64,000 bases of DNA, taken from assembly GCF_003144245.1 (NCBI RefSeq), contig NW_020289988.1:62001-126000 (forward strand). Direction: 5' to 3'. The DNA comes from Jaminaea rosea (lineage: Eukaryota; Basidiomycota; Exobasidiomycetes; Microstromatales). The translations under genes were made by a program, and so were the position numbers. Positions 21,231 to 31,249 of this stretch are shown one piece after another. Each line of letters opens with the position of its first letter. The first letter of the stretch is position 1. The notes under the pieces are model-generated. The model was not told the DNA's origin, ran no database searches, and was given only the letters and a program-made list of their open reading frames with translations.

Positions 21231-21962
21231 CTACACGTAGTCATCGCCGTCGTATTCGAACGCGCGTCTCTCTGGGAGGGGCTTGAACCAGATATCGACT
21301 AGGTCGGGAATGGTCTCGTTGGTGAAGTCGGTGGGCCACTCGCCTGCGCGAAGAGGAGAGCAAAGCCCGATCAGCTCCAGCGCCCCCGGCATTGCTTCAG
21401 CTCCCAGCCTGTCGCCCTGCTAGCCCAATACGTACAGTCATCTTTGCGAGCCATAAAGAAACACTTTATCTCATGAAGAGGTCGATGAGGATCTCCGCGT
21501 CCCAGGCAGACCGCTATAGTGTCGATGGCCTTGCAATTCGGGTCCATGGATTCGTCGACTGCATATCCTCCTCCGCCGCAGGCAGTAGCTGCGCAGCCCG
21601 TGGCGCAATGAGCGAGCAGAGACATGTCAGTCAACCCGAGCGCAGCCGCAGCGATAGTGTCATGCCTGAAATCGTGGCTCACTGAACTCCAGACGACCTG
21701 GGCGCAGGATGTTGAATTCAGCAACCATCTGTCCGTACAGATTGCCCCACTCCTTGGCGCATCGATAGTCTGCATTGCCTGTCAGAGACTTGGAAACGTC
21801 CGCGATGCACAGTCGCTCGTATCCGTAGTCAAATGGCGAGTTGAAGCCCTCGAGCCAGCTGCATTGAAAGTGATCAGCACGGGAGAGGTGGGGAAACAGA
21901 GTGACGAAGAGCGCCGCAGTCGGAAACGCCACAGCAGGAAGCGCTTGCAGAATGGAAAACAT
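21231..21962 (-). CDS. Secreted cysteine-rich protein, family member 1 (8-Cys subfamily)
   Basis: Three exons (21962..21683, 21588..21436, 21343..21231) encode 181 residues. A signal peptide (MFSILQALPAVAFPTAALFV...HLSRA) precedes a mature protein starting near DHFQCSW. Eight cysteines follow, in the contexts QCSW, RLCIA, DYRCAKEW, TACGG, PNCKA, AVCLGRGDPHRP, IKCFF and DDCEWP, suggesting four disulphides. The second intron interrupts the Cys codon of DDC|EWP and the first is phase 1 after RLEF. Every feature is matched by the gene at 22390-23102 on the same strand. An N-glycosylation site (NET) lies near the C-terminus. I did not recognise the family. Size, secretion signal, cysteine content and clustering make it an effector candidate by analogy only. 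Confidence 0.85.
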
Positions 21963-22389
21963 GTCGCGGTGTCGCGTTGACTTGCGCTGCTAGACGGACA
22001 AGGAGCGATCTTATAGCCAGACAGAGCTGGTCTCATCCTCGACGACCGTATCGGTTCATCTTGGGATATCGGATGAGGCAATTGCGCCGGAGCGACGTTG
22101 TTGCGAGCCGCTGAGGACATCGTCGGTCACCACCACTCATTTTCACGTCCGAGTCACGCTGGATGCTCTTATCGCTGCTGCAACTCTCCACCATCAATAT
22201 GAATGGAATGATCATTCTCAGGAGGTGCTGCCTTCATCAGAGTCTGCTGACGCAAGAGGGAGAGTCACACTTCGCATCGTGCAGACACACCGACGACCCT
22301 CGAGCCCAGCGTCAAGCCCATCGTCAGCTCCGCCTGACCCCATTGCTGACGTCCCGCAGCTTCCCCCACTCTGGTCGTTGTCCACTGAG
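21963..22389. promoter_or_regulatory. Promoter of secreted-protein gene 1 and 3' end of gene 2
   Basis: A TTATCG element (GATAAG-type core on the gene strand) at about 22171 lies roughly 210 bases upstream of the start of gene 1. GATA cores are frequent by chance, so this is only a candidate site. Confidence 0.35.
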
Positions 22390-23102
22390 CTAATCATCGG
22401 CGCCGAGTCGGAGCTCGCGCTTCTCCGGATAGGGTAGATACCAGATATCGACCATGTCGGGGATACTGTCGTTCGTGAACATGGCGGGCCATTCGCCTGC
22501 ATGATCCAACGGAAGCAACGTGCGGTCAATACTACTCTAACAGACCCATCAACGATGAGCACGCACAATCGTCTGCGCGAGCCATGTAGAAACAGTTGAT
22601 CTCTTTGACAGGCCGATGAGGATCCCCACGGCCCAGGCACATAGCCATGCTATGTATCCATGTGCAGCTCGGAGACACCCATTTCGTCAGCGCGTAACCA
22701 TTCTCACCGCAAGCAGCAGCTGGCAGCCAGCATGTGCACAGAATAGATGTCATCATGCTTCAGCGTGGGTGTAAATCTCGCGCCTCACGCCAACTCACCA
22801 AACTCGAGGCGACCTGGGCTGAGTACGTTGAAGTCTGCCACCAATATACCGTAGGTCGTAGGCCACTCCTTGGCACAGCGGTAATCTGCGTATCCCGAAG
22901 CAGTCTTGGCCACATACGCCATGCAGGAGCGGTCATAGCCATACTCGAATGGAGAGTTGAGACCTTCTTTCCAGCTACAAACATGGTGATCGGCGAGTGC
23001 CAGCTGCGGGGCAAGCTGCGCTGCAAGAAGGAATAGCGCAGGTGCAACGAGGAGATGGTGAGGGGTCCAAAGCATGGTGGGCGGGCTTGAAGTTACTGGC
23101 AT
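22390..23102 (-). CDS. Secreted cysteine-rich protein, family member 2 (8-Cys subfamily)
   Basis: This is the closest paralogue of the gene at 21231-21962. Exons are 23102..22799, 22719..22567 and 22496..22390. A start at 23075 (MLWTPHHLLVAPALFLL...LALA) gives a more typical signal peptide and 178 residues; the upstream ATG at 23102 would give 187. The mature part begins DHHVCSWKEGLNSPFEYGYD. All eight cysteine contexts of gene 1 recur, including YRCAKEW, MCLGRGDPHRP and MARADDCEWP. Exon 2 is exactly 153 bases in both genes, with identical intron phases, proving recent common origin. The C-terminus diverges (YPEKRELRLGADD against PERRAFEYDGDDYV). Function unknown. Confidence 0.85.
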
Positions 23103-23628
23103 GGAGAGGAAAGCGTCAAGGGAGCAGGCCTATTTGAATCTCCCACGGCGTGGAAGATCAGATAAGCTGCTATCGGGACTAGCCGCGACGCTACCTCGCT
23201 CTCCCTTGATGCGATGAGACCGCCTCGGTTGCCCGGTGAGCCGTGGCGACCATACCTCGCCGACCTCCGTCCCACAACAATTGCCGTCGCTGAATACCCT
23301 CAGCCCTCGGAGAGCATCTTCAATTGTCGTCGTGTACAATGTAACAGTGGCCTATAGTGCCGCTGATGCTTTCAATCTCGTCCGTCCTGCGGCGACGCTC
23401 CGTTCACACTGACGCTCAGGAGACGTTTCTCTCACCGGCCTAGTCGCTATCCTCTCAAGCCTCTCACCTAAGCAATCCGAGTGCCCTCACAGTTGCTCCG
23501 CTAGATGCCGAGCAGTGATGGACCTTTTCCACGTTGCTCTCCATGAGCCAACGCAATCCTCTCTATCGCTCTTGCGCACCCACCCGTTCCTCCTCGACTG
23601 TCACGTCTGTTGTCGGCGCCACTGCGCA
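23103..23628. promoter_or_regulatory. Shared divergent promoter between secreted-protein genes 2 and 3
   Basis: This 526-base spacer is the centre of the head-to-head array. It contains CAGATAAGC at 23159-23167, a good GATA-factor-type core (AGATAAG), about 60 bases from the gene 2 start, and weaker GATAG cores towards gene 3. A regulator bound here could drive both subfamilies. This is inferred from layout only. Confidence 0.45.
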
Positions 23629-24426
23629 ATGGTCATCAAGCGGCTGACCTTCACGCTCATACAAGCACTGCTCACCACACTTCTCCTGCTACCGCGATCC
23701 ACGCTGGCGGAGCATCGAGTCTGCACATGGGACTTGGGTACGCACGATCCAGGACCGCATGGCTGGATCGACTTCTGCGACGCTTATCCCGTTGAGGAGC
23801 ACCATGTGAGTAGGCAGGCGAGAGGAGCCGTTGCGCACGCTTCAGGCCAGCTCAATGTCTCTGTTTTCCGCAGAACGGCACATACACATACCGCTGCGAG
23901 GAGAAGCCCGTCATAGGGCACGGTCGTCAGGTTGCTACATGGGGCCGTATCAAACCACGTACCATTGAAGTGGGTCAGTGCAGGGCAACGAAGCGCATTC
24001 CTCCAAAAAGAGCTCACCGACCTCCAAAACTTCACACATACTGTAGACAAACCCTGCTTCCGGGGCTTCGCTGAGCACTCCTGGCACTCGAATCCAGGCA
24101 AGTGCCATTGTTGGCATTCCTTCGCAGTGTGTCCTTGGCCGGAGTCAAATTTTCCGACGTGCTTTGGATGGAGCGCCCACGATGACTGCGAGTGGCCTTT
24201 CCCAACTGCTGCCCCCTACTACGTCTCCATCTATGCAAGAGGACATTTTGCTGAGGATGGCGTGGGGAAATGTGGGCCGAGGCTTGGCAGGCGAGACGGT
24301 GAGAATGCGACCATGCTCCTCGACGACGGGAGTTCGGCCAGTCCTCGAGCGTTCATTGACAACAGAACGACGCCGACGGGCTTCGTGAAGAAACGCGTTG
24401 TCCTAGTGAACAGAGATGCTCTTTGA
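23629..24426 (+). CDS. Secreted cysteine-rich protein, family member 3 (10-Cys subfamily)
   Basis: Three exons (23629..23805, 23874..23973, 24047..24426) encode 218 residues. The signal peptide is MVIKRLTFTLIQALLTTLLL...STLA; the mature protein starts EHRVCTWDLGTHDPGPHGW. Ten cysteines follow, in VCTW, DFCDA, YRCEE, KPCFRGF, KCHCWHSFAVCPWP, PTCFGW, DDCEWP and KCGP. The frame CxW...G...P...G...C, then YRC, a GRQVATWGRIKPRTIE segment (compare GQMVAEFNILRPGRLEF in gene 1) and DDCEWP, shows homology to the 8-Cys subfamily. Intron 2 is phase 1 at the same place as intron 1 of genes 1 and 2. The donor of intron 2 is a less usual GTCAGT. An upstream in-frame ATG exists, but 23629 gives a clean signal peptide. 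Function unknown. Confidence 0.85.
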
Positions 24427-24939
24427 GTCGGAAAAAGGCGGCGTCCGCAGTGGTGTGCGGCCTGGGCTGACGGTGACGGACGATACTGTGAAAATGCCGC
24501 CCTTCCATACCGCCTGACCAATCCTTCGAACCACTGTACTTTGCAAGATGATGCACCGCAATTGCCTTGCTCCCATGCTATTTGACCATGATCCGAAAAT
24601 GGCTGCCACCAGCTCGCCGAGATGAGAGAGGCTATCTCATATCGAGGATACGTTCAATCTCACCGCTCATGTCAAAAGCAACGCCGACCCAGATGCTTAC
24701 CAGAGCACGGCCGTAGATGACACTCTCACCGGTGTTCCCCCGAGCCCACTTGTTTTGCCAGAACGAATCACTTGCCCTCCGAGCAGTAGAAAAGGCCGAG
24801 GAAGCGCGGCGAAATTGCTCGTTGCTGCTTGCTTGACAAACTCATCAGATAGCTCCTTATCCAGCTCCGGCTTCATACTACTCTTCGCGCTGCCGCTGCC
24901 TTCTGCAGACTGCAATCTTTCCAAGCTTGCCACTACTCC
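24427..24939. promoter_or_regulatory. Promoter region of secreted-protein gene 4
   Basis: This 513-base spacer lies between two paralogues in tandem. Weak GATA cores occur (for example CAGATAGC near 24845). No gene or repeat was recognised. Confidence 0.35.
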
Positions 24940-25798
24940 ATGCCTACTACGATCACGATGCGTTTCGTCTCGCCGCTCCTTCCAGGTGTATTCGCGTTGA
25001 TGCTGCTCCTGTCCCTCCAGAATGCAGTGGCGAAACATCAGGTCTGCACTTGGGACTTGGGCACGCACGACCCAGGACCGCTTGGCTGGCACGATTTCTG
25101 CGAAGCCCACTCTATCGACAATCATGTGAGTAGGGCGAGCCGCAGCTGCGAGTTCACTCGCTTGACTGACTCACCGGTCGTCGCAGGACGGAACGTATAC
25201 ATATCGCTGCGACGAGAGGCCCAGAGTCGGGCATGGCCGCCAGGTGGCAACCTGGAACCGTATCGGGAAGCGGACCATTGAGATGGGTGAGTGTGACACC
25301 CGCATGCCCCCAATGAGCGTGTCTGATCCTCTTTGTCGTCGCCGCCCACCTTCCCCGCCTTCTCTTTGCACAGACAAGGGCTGCTATCGTGGCTTCGGTG
25401 AGCATGCAAGCCATGCAATGTCAGGCATGTGCTACTGCTGGAGGAGCTTTGCCGTCTGCCCGTGGCCTGTAACAACATTCACCACTTGTCGAGGATGGAG
25501 CGGCAAAGACGACTGCGAGTGGCCGATCCAGACGCCTCCGCCGCAGTACCTGTCCATCTATGCCCTGGACCACTTTCATGAAAAGGGACTCAGGCGATGT
25601 GGTCCCACGGTAGAGAGGAGCCAAATCGACGGGCGAGACGGCGTCAATGCGAGTGTGCTCATCGGCGATAATGACGAGCTGCACGAATGGGATGAGGGAG
25701 ACGAATGGGACGAGCGTGAGGAGGCGGACGACTGGAGCGAGTGGAGCGCACGCAACATGACGACCGAGAGAGGCGTCGTGGTCAATAAAGAGACCTGA
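24940..25798 (+). CDS. Secreted cysteine-rich protein, family member 4 (10-Cys subfamily)
   Basis: This is the tandem paralogue of the gene at 23629-24426. Exons are 24940..25125, 25187..25286 and 25374..25798, for 236 residues; exon 2 is 100 bases in both genes with the same phases. A signal peptide (MRFVSPLLPGVFALMLLLSL...NAVA, or six residues longer from the first ATG) precedes KHQVCTWDLGTHDPGPLGW. The ten cysteine contexts match gene 3 (KGCYRGF, MCYCWRSFAVCPWP, TTCRGW, KDDCEWP, RCGP). It differs by an acidic, Trp-rich tail in which WDE- and WSE-type units recur (HEWDEGDEWDEREEADDW, then SEWSARNMT), absent from the other three. That tail may be a quickly evolving binding segment. Function unknown. 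Confidence 0.87.
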
Positions 25799-27341
25799 CT
25801 CGGAGGATGCTGGCTGCTGGCGGCGAGCGAGTCGGACGATGCTCGTTCATGCACATGACTCTCCACCAACATCTTGCGTTCGGGGCGACTCGCTGAACGC
25901 TGATCAACTTGCGATTTGACCAATCTTGCCAATCGATTCAATGCCCTTTTCAAATCGACTGTGTGCCGCGCGAGCCACGTCAGTGGGCAGGAGTGCTGTA
26001 CAGAGAGCTGCGTGTGCGGTCCATAGGAGATCTGTGCGTCGCGATGGCGATCGAGTAGACTACCGGCATGGAGTTGGTGAGGAGCGCAGGAATGGCAGAG
26101 CCAAGCCGCGCGCGTATAAGACAGCGACCGGACGGAAGTGGAGCTCAGGCCACGTGGTGCAGTGCGGTCCCTCCTCGCCGCCCCGAGCTACGCCTAACGC
26201 ACCCTTTGCTCCTCGCCCTCTCGGAGTCCCCGTCGTCTCCGTCGTCCCCGTCTGTCGTTTCCGTCGTTTGCCAAGCCCAAAGCAAGACCAGTAGCGAAGC
26301 GCTTAGTATGCGTGCGTGAATGCACAGCGGTAGGTACAATGGTGCCGATCTCCTGCCTCGCTCCTCTGAATAACCGGCAAACCGTCGTCGTCGACGCCGT
26401 CGTAATCTGATTGCCCAAAAAACTCAGAAGGCTAATTCACGCAGGGCGGCGACAACTTAGCGATGACGGCGATGCGAGCAGCAAAGTGTTGCGTTGCTGG
26501 ATGTTGCGGCGCTGTGCAGGCTCGATCTGGCAAGAAGAAGAAGAATTGCCGCTGATTTGGCGGAAGCAGGGCACACGGGGGCATCACTGGTGAGAGGGGT
26601 AGAGACCTTCGCACGATCGAAAATGGGGTGGCCACCAGCTTAGACTCTTGGGTTTAGAGTTTGCACGACGTCGTCGCTAGCACCGACGAGCTTTAATGTG
26701 GCCTTCCATCATTGCCGCTGCTGACCATGACCACGGCGACCCGGGATGCCCCGTCTGTTGCCATCCGCTGCTCAGGCAGATGCACGCATGCTGGCTGTCA
26801 TGCTATGCTCACCGAGCATGCCTGACCGAAAGTGTCGCGAACCTGACGCCCCGCTCGAGCTCCTCGCCATCATCGTCGTTTGCGGGCAAGAGCCCGCATT
26901 GCCCGACAGCTGCTGAAAGTTGCAGCAAAAGGCTCGTCGTCGCATGCCTGCTTTTGCCTTCGCACCCTCGTCGGCGTACACAGTCGAAGCGCATCTTGCT
27001 GAGCCCAAATTGGGAGACGAGAGGCCCGAGACGCCCGGCAGCTCCGCCTACGTCGTGACCCCACTTTGTTCTCGCCCGGATGCCCGCACAGCATTCACAC
27101 CGACTCGGATTCGCGGACAGGTACCAGACAAGACGGCAAAGGGGAGCCAATGTAGCGAGTCTGTTTACGGTGCATTGACATGCTTCATTGCCGAAGTGAC
27201 GGGACACAGACGAGGGACAGACACACATGATCGGTTCGAGCAAGAGTAGGTTGGATGCCGAGGAAGAAGTCAAAGCTGACAGTCTCGTTCCGCCGAGAAA
27301 TCGGCCTCTCCGCGCCCTGTTTCTTCCTGTCTTGCCTCCCT
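25799..27341. other. Gene-poor region between the secreted-protein array and sid1
   Basis: These roughly 1.5 kb contain only short, mutually overlapping open frames on both strands without family features, signal peptides or consistent splice sites. It is the longest apparently gene-free stretch in the left half. It may hold distal regulatory sequence for sid1 and the 3' end of secreted-protein gene 4, or an unrecognised non-coding RNA. I see no transposon remnants. Confidence 0.45.
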
Positions 27342-27358
27342 GATATCGATAAGATAAA
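27342..27358 (+). promoter_or_regulatory. Clustered GATA motifs upstream of sid1
   Basis: The sequence GATATCGATAAGATAAA carries three GATA cores in 17 bases, two of them the strong GATAAG and GATAAA forms. It lies about 130 bases upstream of the inferred leader-intron donor and about 1.0 kb upstream of the sid1 start codon. In Ustilago maydis distal GATA elements upstream of sid1 are bound by the iron-responsive GATA repressor Urbs1. The same role here is inferred. Confidence 0.6.
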
Positions 27359-27485
27359 AAATTTGCCCCGCTCCCTTCTTTTTTCCCCTCCCACTATTTC
27401 TCCACCTCCCCACTTCTGCTCCACCCAGACTACCAGCAGCGTCGCTTCATCGCCTGCCACTCTCACTCTCGCACACACCAAAAAC

Positions 27486-28380
27486 GTGAGTAGGCCCAGA
27501 CACTGTACGGTAGTTGCGGGGCCGGGGCCGGTCCGCAGGCACTGGAGGGCGAGACGTCGCTCTTGGCCAGCCATACCATTTCCGAATCGACTGCGATGGC
27601 ATGATGAGTGGGACGAGGATGTCCGGCGACCGCCAACCAGGATGGCCATCGATGAGGCGGTGTTGGCTGGTTGCGGTGATGGCGAGTCCGCCCTCTCTCC
27701 TCTTGCCTCGGTCCGCTGTCTACCGGCGGGTGTGACGGCAACGTCATTCCTCTACCGTCGGCAAGCGAACGTGTGGTATTGAGATGACGATGGGCGATAC
27801 CCAGACTTGCTTTCCCCTCGTCACCATCCTTTGACGTCTCATGTTCCTTGCGATTTGCGAATACGCAACTCGCGAATTCCCAATTGGCCTCGGCGACGAC
27901 GGCATGCGCATGTGCTGACCTCATGCTCGCTCCCCGCACCCACACGCCCCCCTCCCTCAACCCTGATTCCGCTCCATCCACCCTGCTCGATCGACCGCAT
28001 CTCCACCCAACTGCAACACCTCACCCCGCCCTGTGCTCTCGACTGGGCCCAATCTGGATTTACAACGACCCACCTGCGCGGCTGACGTTGCTTCTGTCCC
28101 GCCTTCCGCCGGACAATGGATTTCAAATCCAATTTTGGGTCTCACCGTAACTACCGCCGACTCGCCCCCGCCTTGACTCTGGACTCGACGCCCCAAACCT
28201 CTCGCTGCTCGCCCCTGATCGTGGCATCATGATGATCGACGACATCGACGCCTTTGTCAACTAGTCGCCGCCTCAATAAAAGCGCGACCTACCACGGAGC
28301 ACGAATAGCAACAGCAGGCGACTCACTCACCTTGTCCTACTACATTACACGCCGCTCTCTCCTCATCGAACACCACCCAG
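27486..28380 (+). other. Probable 5' leader intron of sid1
   Basis: A CT-rich stretch without ATG (about 27360-27485) looks like a transcribed leader and ends at a good donor (AAAAAC|GTGAGT). A CAG acceptor at 28378-28380 sits one base before the sid1 ATG, after a CT-rich tract. Splicing would remove about 895 bases that otherwise place many upstream ATGs before the coding region. No transcript evidence is available. Confidence 0.5.
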
Positions 28381-28381
28381 C

Positions 28382-30573
28382 ATGCAGCAACCTCAGCAAC
28401 AACAGGAACCTGAGATCTATGATCTCTTCGGCATTGGCTTTGGTGAGTTTGGCGGAGGGAGAACGAGCAGCCATTGAGGAAACAGGATCAGCTGATTCTC
28501 TCGTCCGCCTCTGTTGCCCTATTCAGGTCCGGCCAATGTCGCTCTGGCCATCTCATTGAGCGAGTCAGAGGAGGCGCAGAAGAGGGGACTGAAGTTTGGC
28601 TTCATGGAGCGACGTCCCAGCTTTGCTTGGTGAGTGAAGCGCAGCAGCGGTGGATCGCAGCATGATCAGGTACTCATCCTCATACTTGCCTCCCGCATAT
28701 AGGCACCCCGTTCTTCTGCTCCCCGGCGCCCAGCTGCAAGTCTCCCCTCTGAAAGACCTTGCCACCATGCGCGACCCGACTTCAACATTCACCTTCGTCA
28801 ACTACCTCCACAAGATGGGACGCCTCTCGGCCTCGATCAACCGCGAAGCCAACATCCCCTCTCGCAGAGAATGGAGCGCTTATCTCACCTGGTGCGCAGA
28901 GCGATTGAGCCACCTGGTAAACTACGGCGAGGAGGTCGTGTGCATCGAGCCCGTTGCCAATTACGGCAGCTCGCCCTCGTGCGTCGACCACGCGCTCAGC
29001 AAGGCTCAGCCTGCCTCGACGGGCAACAGTGTAAGGCTGCTCCGCATCACTTCCCGCCGTCATGGCTCAGACGAGCTCGTGGTCCGTCTCGCCCGGAACA
29101 TCACCGTAGGCGTGGGTGGCAGCCCCTCCATCCCTCACCAATTCTCGCACATCTACCCGAAGCAGCCCTGGGAGCAGGCTTCGCGCATCGTCCACTCGGG
29201 CACCTTCCTCCCTTCCCTCAACGCAATCGAGCCCGAGCTTGCCGCTGCCGTCGAGCAACGCCTGGGTCGAAGCTCGCCCGCCTCGAAGACGAACTGGCCA
29301 TTGCGCTTCGCTGTCATCGGTGCCGGTCAATCTTCAGCAGAGATGCTCCTCCACCTGCGTCGCACCTTCCCCTCAGCACATATCCAGATGATCTTCCGCG
29401 CTTCAGCGATTGTTCCCTCCGACGACTCGTCCTTCGTCAACTCGGCCGCCTTCGACCCGGAGCGCACCGATGCATTCTGGAAGGCAGGCGAGCAGGAGCG
29501 CGAGGCGTGGCGCACGGAATTCAAGCGTACCAACTACTCGGTGGTGCGCAACGATGTGTTGAACGAGTTGAGCGAGGTCATGTACGATCAGAAGATCGAG
29601 TTGCCTGCCCTGTACCCGGGTAGCGATGGGCCAGCGGAGGGGAGGGTGGAGATTACGCCCAACACGTTCGTGGAGACGGCGGATACTGTCAAGGTGGATG
29701 GACTGGAGCAGTGAGTGCGCGCTCCAAGATGAAGCATTGCAGGAACGCCCAGACTAACTTGACTCCTTTCCCGTGCACAGAGTCCGCCTCGTCATCAAAT
29801 CTATGAAGACAGCCGAGCCAGCCACCATGCTCGATTTCGATGCTGTCTTCATGGGTACTGGATTCATCCGCCGAGCAGACAGCCTCAACTTCCTTAGCCC
29901 CCTGCGCGACCACCTCCCCATCCTCGATGTTGAGAACGCTTCGAAGCGCCGCGCAGCACTCGGCTTCTCAGATGATGATGATACACGCACCATGGCTGGA
30001 GAGGACGAAGCGGCCAAGGAGATGGTTCGCGAGCGGGTACGCGGGATCACTCGCGACTACCGCTTGGTGCCATACTTGAGCGACTCCTTTACCCCCAAGG
30101 CACGGAGCTCAAGCCGTTCACCTTCAACCTCCGTTTCCCCGTCACGACAGCGCTCTGCGGCCTCGTCGCGCCGCAACAGCTCCACGTCGGACGAGACATT
30201 GGCAAACAACGGCGGCGAGTTCGAGGACTCTGCTGCCGCTCGCCCGCGCTTCGAGCCCAACATCTACTCCTTCGGCGGCAACGAGGCTACGCATGGTCTC
30301 AGTGACAGCCTGTTGAGCATCTGCGCATGGAGGGCAGGGGAGGTCACGGACTCGCTACTGAAGCGCTTGCCGCTGCGACCTGCAGTTGAGGGCGAGGGCG
30401 AGGGTGAGAAGGACTCTGCATTGGCAGATGCTGAGGCCAAGACGGCTGGAATTCTAGCCATTTCTGGCGGCGAGGCAAGACGGGCTTCGACGAGCGTGGA
30501 GACGGCCAAGGCCAAGGCGCAGGCAGCGGCGGCAAAGGTGTTGCCGGCATCGATGGCGCATCTCTCGATTTAG
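28382..30573 (+). CDS. sid1: L-ornithine N5-monooxygenase (siderophore biosynthesis)
   Basis: This FAD- and NADPH-dependent enzyme hydroxylates ornithine at N5, the first committed step of hydroxamate siderophore synthesis. Exons are 28382..28442, 28527..28629, 28703..29710 and 29781..30573, giving 654 residues. The FAD motif GIGFGPANVAL (residues 17-27) is split by intron 1. The segment LQVSPLKDLATMRDPTSTFT is a family hallmark. The NADPH motif VIGAGQSSAEMLLHL, the C-terminal FMGTGFIRR and HGLSDSLLSICAWRAGEV complete the signature. A Ser/Arg-rich low-complexity insertion (about residues 485-530) and an Ala/Glu-rich tail lengthen it relative to bacterial PvdA. It is preceded by GATA motifs and a probable leader intron. 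The partner NRPS lies about 25 kb away on the other strand. Confidence 0.95.
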
Positions 30574-31249
30574 AGGCGTAGTGGCAGCATGACGAGAAGT
30601 GGCAATGGCGTTGGTTCAGCATGATATGGTTCAAAAGCATTGCATTGTAAATTGAAGATTCCGGAATAGCATCCGAAGAAGTTACTCAGCCTGGCGTGAG
30701 GCTGTTGCTTGGCCGCGGCATGGCTGACGGCTGACGGCTGACGGCGGCCTCTAAGTAGAAAGCGCCTCTTCGTGCCGCGCGCGAGCCTCGAACTGGCGCA
30801 ATGCTTCGCAACTCTCCGTGTCCCTCTTCCTTCACCCTGCTCACCTCTTCTCGACCTCTCCTCGTCGCTGGCGTCATCAAAAGCAAAAAGAAAAGATTGT
30901 ACGATGTCGTGAGGTGGCCTTGCGCTCTACCTTGACAAGGTGTTGAGTGTGAAATGAATCGAAAAAGTCGTCACACGACGCTGTGGATCGATGAGACGGG
31001 ATGGCACGCGGCAGGAAAAAGCGGCAGCGTGGTTGATTCCCGTTCCACCAAGCGCCGGTCGAACTGGACGAGCTCAGGAATGCACATTATGAAGTAACAC
31101 GCAGAGAGCCGGGCGCGAGAACGTCAACGACCACGGTCCGTGCGGGAGAGAATTGACGTTTTGGCTTCGTGGCTTCGTTGCTTGTCTCCCTCACATTCCA
31201 CCTCACCAAGTCAAGGCGCAAAGTTACTCTCCTGTTGCGCCCTTATGCT
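30574..31249. other. Intergenic region downstream of sid1
   Basis: These 676 bases hold the sid1 3' end and the promoter of the next gene. A GGCTGAC heptamer is tandemly repeated at 30722-30743. Nothing else is recognised. Confidence 0.4.
30722..30743. repeat. Tandem GGCTGAC repeat
   Basis: Three contiguous copies of GGCTGAC are followed by a partial copy, about 150 bases downstream of the sid1 stop. Confidence 0.85.

Noticed and set aside
22033-22640. Frames of 60-140 codons overlapping secreted-protein gene 2
   Set aside because: They lie in other frames of proven exons and lack signal peptides or the shared cysteine pattern.
26696-27981. Overlapping frames of 120-175 codons on both strands upstream of sid1
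   Set aside because: Many begin with non-ATG codons, composition is inconsistent, and the region matches a promoter, leader and leader intron better.
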